The notes below the pieces were generated by a model. That model did no database searches, was not told the origin of the DNA, and saw only the letters and a program-made list of their open reading frames with translations. This document shows positions 3,931-6,450 of a stretch of 6,450 bases of DNA, one piece after another (positions within the stretch are counted from its first letter, which is position 1; every line of letters begins with the position of its first letter). Source of the DNA: Gammaproteobacteria bacterium. GTDB taxonomy: Bacteria; Pseudomonadota; Gammaproteobacteria; Pseudomonadales; Pseudomonadaceae. The stretch is from positions 1 through 6,450 of the forward strand of contig JAAZCO010000202.1 of assembly GCA_012513235.1 (NCBI GenBank), read 5' to 3'. The position numbers and the translations under genes were made by a program.

Positions 3931-6450
3931 ATGCGTATTGATCGTTTTACCAGTCAATTACAGTTAGCGTTATCGGATGCGCAGTCATTAGCCATTGGCC
4001 AAGACCATGCCGCTATTGAGCCGCTGCACTTATTCATTGCGCTACTTGACCAACAAGGCGGGGCGATTCGTCCACTGTTGATGCAGGTCGGTTTTGATGT
4101 TAAAGGCTTACGCGAAGCACTGAACAAAGGTTTAGATCAGCTGGCCAAGCTGAATAATCCCACCGGCGATATGGGCATGTCGCAAGACTTAGCGCGCCTG
4201 CTCAATCAAGCCGATCGCTTGGCTCAGCAAAAAGGCGACCAGTACATTTCCAGTGAGCTGGTGTTGTTGGCCGCGATGGATGCCAATACTGTTCTGGGTA
4301 AGATTTTGCTGGCGCAAGGTGTCAGTCGTCAGTCGTTGGAAAATGCCATCACCAACTTGCGTGGCGGTGACAGTGTTAATGACCCAGACGCTGAGCAATC
4401 ACGTCAAGCCTTAGATAAATATACGGTGGATCTGACCAGGCGCGCTGAAGAAGGCAAGCTTGACCCAGTAATTGGCCGTGACGAGGAAATCCGCCGTACG
4501 ATTCAGGTATTGCAGCGCCGTACTAAAAATAACCCTGTATTGATCGGTGAGCCGGGTGTGGGTAAAACCGCCATCGCTGAAGGTTTAGCCCAGCGCATTA
4601 TCAATGGTGAAGTGCCCGATGGCCTGAAAAGTAAACGTCTGTTATCGCTGGATATGGGTGCTTTGATTGCCGGTGCTAAATACCGTGGTGAATTTGAAGA
4701 GCGCCTGAAAAGTTTACTCAATGAAGTGGCCAAACAAGAAGGCCAGATCATTTTATTTATTGATGAACTGCATACTATGGTTGGCGCTGGTAAAGGCGAA
4801 GGCGCGATGGATGCCGGCAATATGCTCAAGCCTGCCTTGGCGCGGGGTGAGTTGCACTGTGTCGGTGCTACCACCTTAGACGAGTACCGTCAGTATATTG
4901 AGAAAGATGCGGCCCTCGAGCGTCGTTTCCAGAAAGTGCAGGTCGATGAGCCGTCTGAAGAAGACACCATTGCCATTTTGCGTGGCCTCAAAGAGCGCTA
5001 TGAAGTGCACCACGGTGTGACTATCACCGATGGCGCCATCATCGCTGCCGCTAAGCTCTCGCACCGCTACATCACTGACCGTCAGTTGCCGGATAAAGCC
5101 ATCGACTTGATTGATGAAGCGGCCAGTATGATTCGTATGGAAATTGACTCCAAGCCTGAGGCTTTGGATCGCTTAGACCGTCGTTTGATTCAGCTGAAAA
5201 TTGAGCGTCAAGCGCTGAAAAAAGAAGACGATGCAGCAACCAAAAAGCGTTTAGAGAAACTGGTTGAAGAAATCTCTGAGCTGGAGCGCGAGTACGCTGA
5301 TTTAGAGGAAATCTGGAAATCAGAAAAGTCTGAAGTACAGGGTTCGGCTCAGCTGCAGCAAAAAATTGAGCAGGCTCGTCAAGAGATGGATCTGGCGCGT
5401 CGTAAAGGTGATCTCAATCGTGCGGCAGAGTTGCAGTACGGCATCATTCCTGACTTAGAGCGCAGCTTGGAAATGGTTGACCAAAACAGCAAGGTGGAAA
5501 ACCAGCTGTTGCGTACTAAAGTGACGGATGAAGAAATTGCCGATGTGGTGTCACGTTGGACCGGTATTCCAGTGTCAAAAATGCTCGAAGGTGAGCGTGA
5601 TAAATTACTAAAAATGGAAGATTTACTGCATACGCGGGTGATTGGTCAAAATGAAGCGGTGACTGCGGTATCCAACGCGGTACGCCGTTCACGTGCTGGC
5701 CTGTCTGATCCGGATCGCCCCAGTGGTTCGTTCTTGTTTTTAGGCCCAACCGGTGTGGGTAAAACTGAGTTGTGTAAAGCACTGGCTGAGTTCTTATTTG
5801 ATACCGAAGATGCCTTGATTCGTATCGATATGTCAGAGTTTATGGAAAAACACTCGGTGGCACGCTTAATTGGTGCACCGCCAGGCTACGTCGGCTATGA
5901 AGAGGGTGGCTACCTGACGGAAGCGGTGCGTCGTAAGCCGTATTCTGTGGTGCTGATGGATGAAGTTGAGAAAGCGCATCCGGATGTATTTAACGTCTTG
6001 CTGCAAGTGCTGGATGATGGCCGCTTAACCGACAGTCACGGCCGTACCGTGGACTTCCGTAATACCGTTGTGGTGATGACCTCGAACCTTGGCTCGATGC
6101 AGATTCAAGAGTTGATGGGCGACCGAGAGGCACAACGCGCAGCGGTGATGGATGCAGTGGGTCAGCATTTCCGTCCGGAGTTTATTAACCGCATTGATGA
6201 GTTAGTCATCTTTGAGCCGCTGGGTACAGAGCAGATTGCGGGTATTGCGGATATTCAGCTGGGCCGTTTACGTCAGCGCTTAACTGAGCGTGAGTTGCGT
6301 TTTGAGCTGACGCCTGAAGCCTTAGAGAAGTTAGTGGCCGAAGGTTACGATCCTATCTATGGTGCGCGTCCATTGAAGCGGGCGATTCAGCGCTGGATTG
6401 AAAACCCGCTGGCGCAACAAATTCTCTCTGGGGAATTTGAGCCAGGTCAT
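3931..6450 (+). CDS. clpB: ClpB protein disaggregase (3' end beyond window)
   Basis: ClpB is a hexameric cytoplasmic AAA+ chaperone that pulls polypeptides out of aggregates with DnaK/DnaJ/GrpE. The frame is open for 840 codons, against 854-857 in full proteins, so about 14-17 residues lie outside. The N-domain is at about 1-145. D1 has Walker A GEPGVGKT (206-213, Lys212), pore-loop Tyr251, Walker B FIDE (Glu279) and arginines 331/332. The coiled-coil M-domain is at about 409-525 with Tyr503. D2 has Walker A GPTGVGKT (605-612, Lys611), pore-loop Tyr653 in GYVGY, Walker B LMDE (Glu678), arginine-finger candidate Arg754 and sensor-2 Arg813 in GARPLKR. All key residues are intact, so it should be active. 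The ATG follows GAGGA by 8 nt and gives the usual MRIDRFT start. A sigma-32 promoter lies upstream. Confidence 0.98.
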   Translation, partial: MRIDRFTSQLQLALSDAQSLAIGQDHAAIEPLHLFIALLDQQGGAIRPLLMQVGFDVKGLREALNKGLDQLAKLNNPTGDMGMSQDLARLLNQADRLAQQKGDQYISSELVLLAAMDANTVLGKILLAQGVSRQSLENAITNLRGGDSVNDPDAEQSRQALDKYTVDLTRRAEEGKLDPVIGRDEEIRRTIQVLQRRTKNNPVLIGEPGVGKTAIAEGLAQRIINGEVPDGLKSKRLLSLDMGALIAGAKYRGEFEERLKSLLNEVAKQEGQIILFIDELHTMVGAGKGEGAMDAGNMLKPALARGELHCVGATTLDEYRQYIEKDAALERRFQKVQVDEPSEEDTIAILRGLKERYEVHHGVTITDGAIIAAAKLSHRYITDRQLPDKAIDLIDEAASMIRMEIDSKPEALDRLDRRLIQLKIERQALKKEDDAATKKRLEKLVEEISELEREYADLEEIWKSEKSEVQGSAQLQQKIEQARQEMDLARRKGDLNRAAELQYGIIPDLERSLEMVDQNSKVENQLLRTKVTDEEIADVVSRWTGIPVSKMLEGERDKLLKMEDLLHTRVIGQNEAVTAVSNAVRRSRAGLSDPDRPSGSFLFLGPTGVGKTELCKALAEFLFDTEDALIRIDMSEFMEKHSVARLIGAPPGYVGYEEGGYLTEAVRRKPYSVVLMDEVEKAHPDVFNVLLQVLDDGRLTDSHGRTVDFRNTVVVMTSNLGSMQIQELMGDREAQRAAVMDAVGQHFRPEFINRIDELVIFEPLGTEQIAGIADIQLGRLRQRLTERELRFELTPEALEKLVAEGYDPIYGARPLKRAIQRWIENPLAQQILSGEFEPGH

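Noticed and set aside
4189..5782. Several minus-strand open frames within clpB (4189-4398, 4503-4874, 4876-5064, 5516-5782)
   Set aside because: They lie antisense to a continuous, fully conserved clpB reading frame and show no recognisable protein features.

Overview
The window looks like chromosomal housekeeping DNA from a gammaproteobacterium, most likely Pseudomonadaceae. AspRS starts MMRSHYCG and ends LREQPKAE, as I remember for Pseudomonas AspRS, and the order aspS-yebC-ruvC is the Pseudomonas order. Base composition is moderate and TTA/TTG leucine codons are common, so a lower-GC member of the family fits better than a typical high-GC Pseudomonas. That placement is inference.

Layout, left to right. 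At bases 1-53 the start of a leftward gene with a hydrophobic N-terminus runs off the window. A gene-free stretch of about 430 bases follows, with a consensus DnaA-box sequence, a tandem repeat and a TATAAT element ahead of aspS. Then come aspS (aspartyl-tRNA synthetase), a strong 12-bp hairpin without a T-run, yebC (TACO1/YebC family), a clear intrinsic terminator, ruvC (Holliday junction resolvase), and clpB (disaggregase), which runs off the right edge about 14-17 codons short of its usual end. All genes from aspS onward read rightward. clpB is a full open frame of 840 codons with no stop inside the window.

Functionally, aspS and yebC both serve translation and may share a transcript. The terminator after yebC separates them from ruvC. 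In Pseudomonas ruvC is normally followed by ruvA and ruvB; here it is followed directly by clpB, so the ruvCAB cluster is split or rearranged. clpB has its own convincing sigma-32 type promoter (CTTGAAC, 13 bp, CCTCATCT).

I see no undescribed multi-gene system. The most interesting local signals are the clpB leader, where the promoter -10 element is an exact 8-base reverse complement of the Shine-Dalgarno region; the missing ruvAB; and the aspS-yebC intercistronic hairpin.
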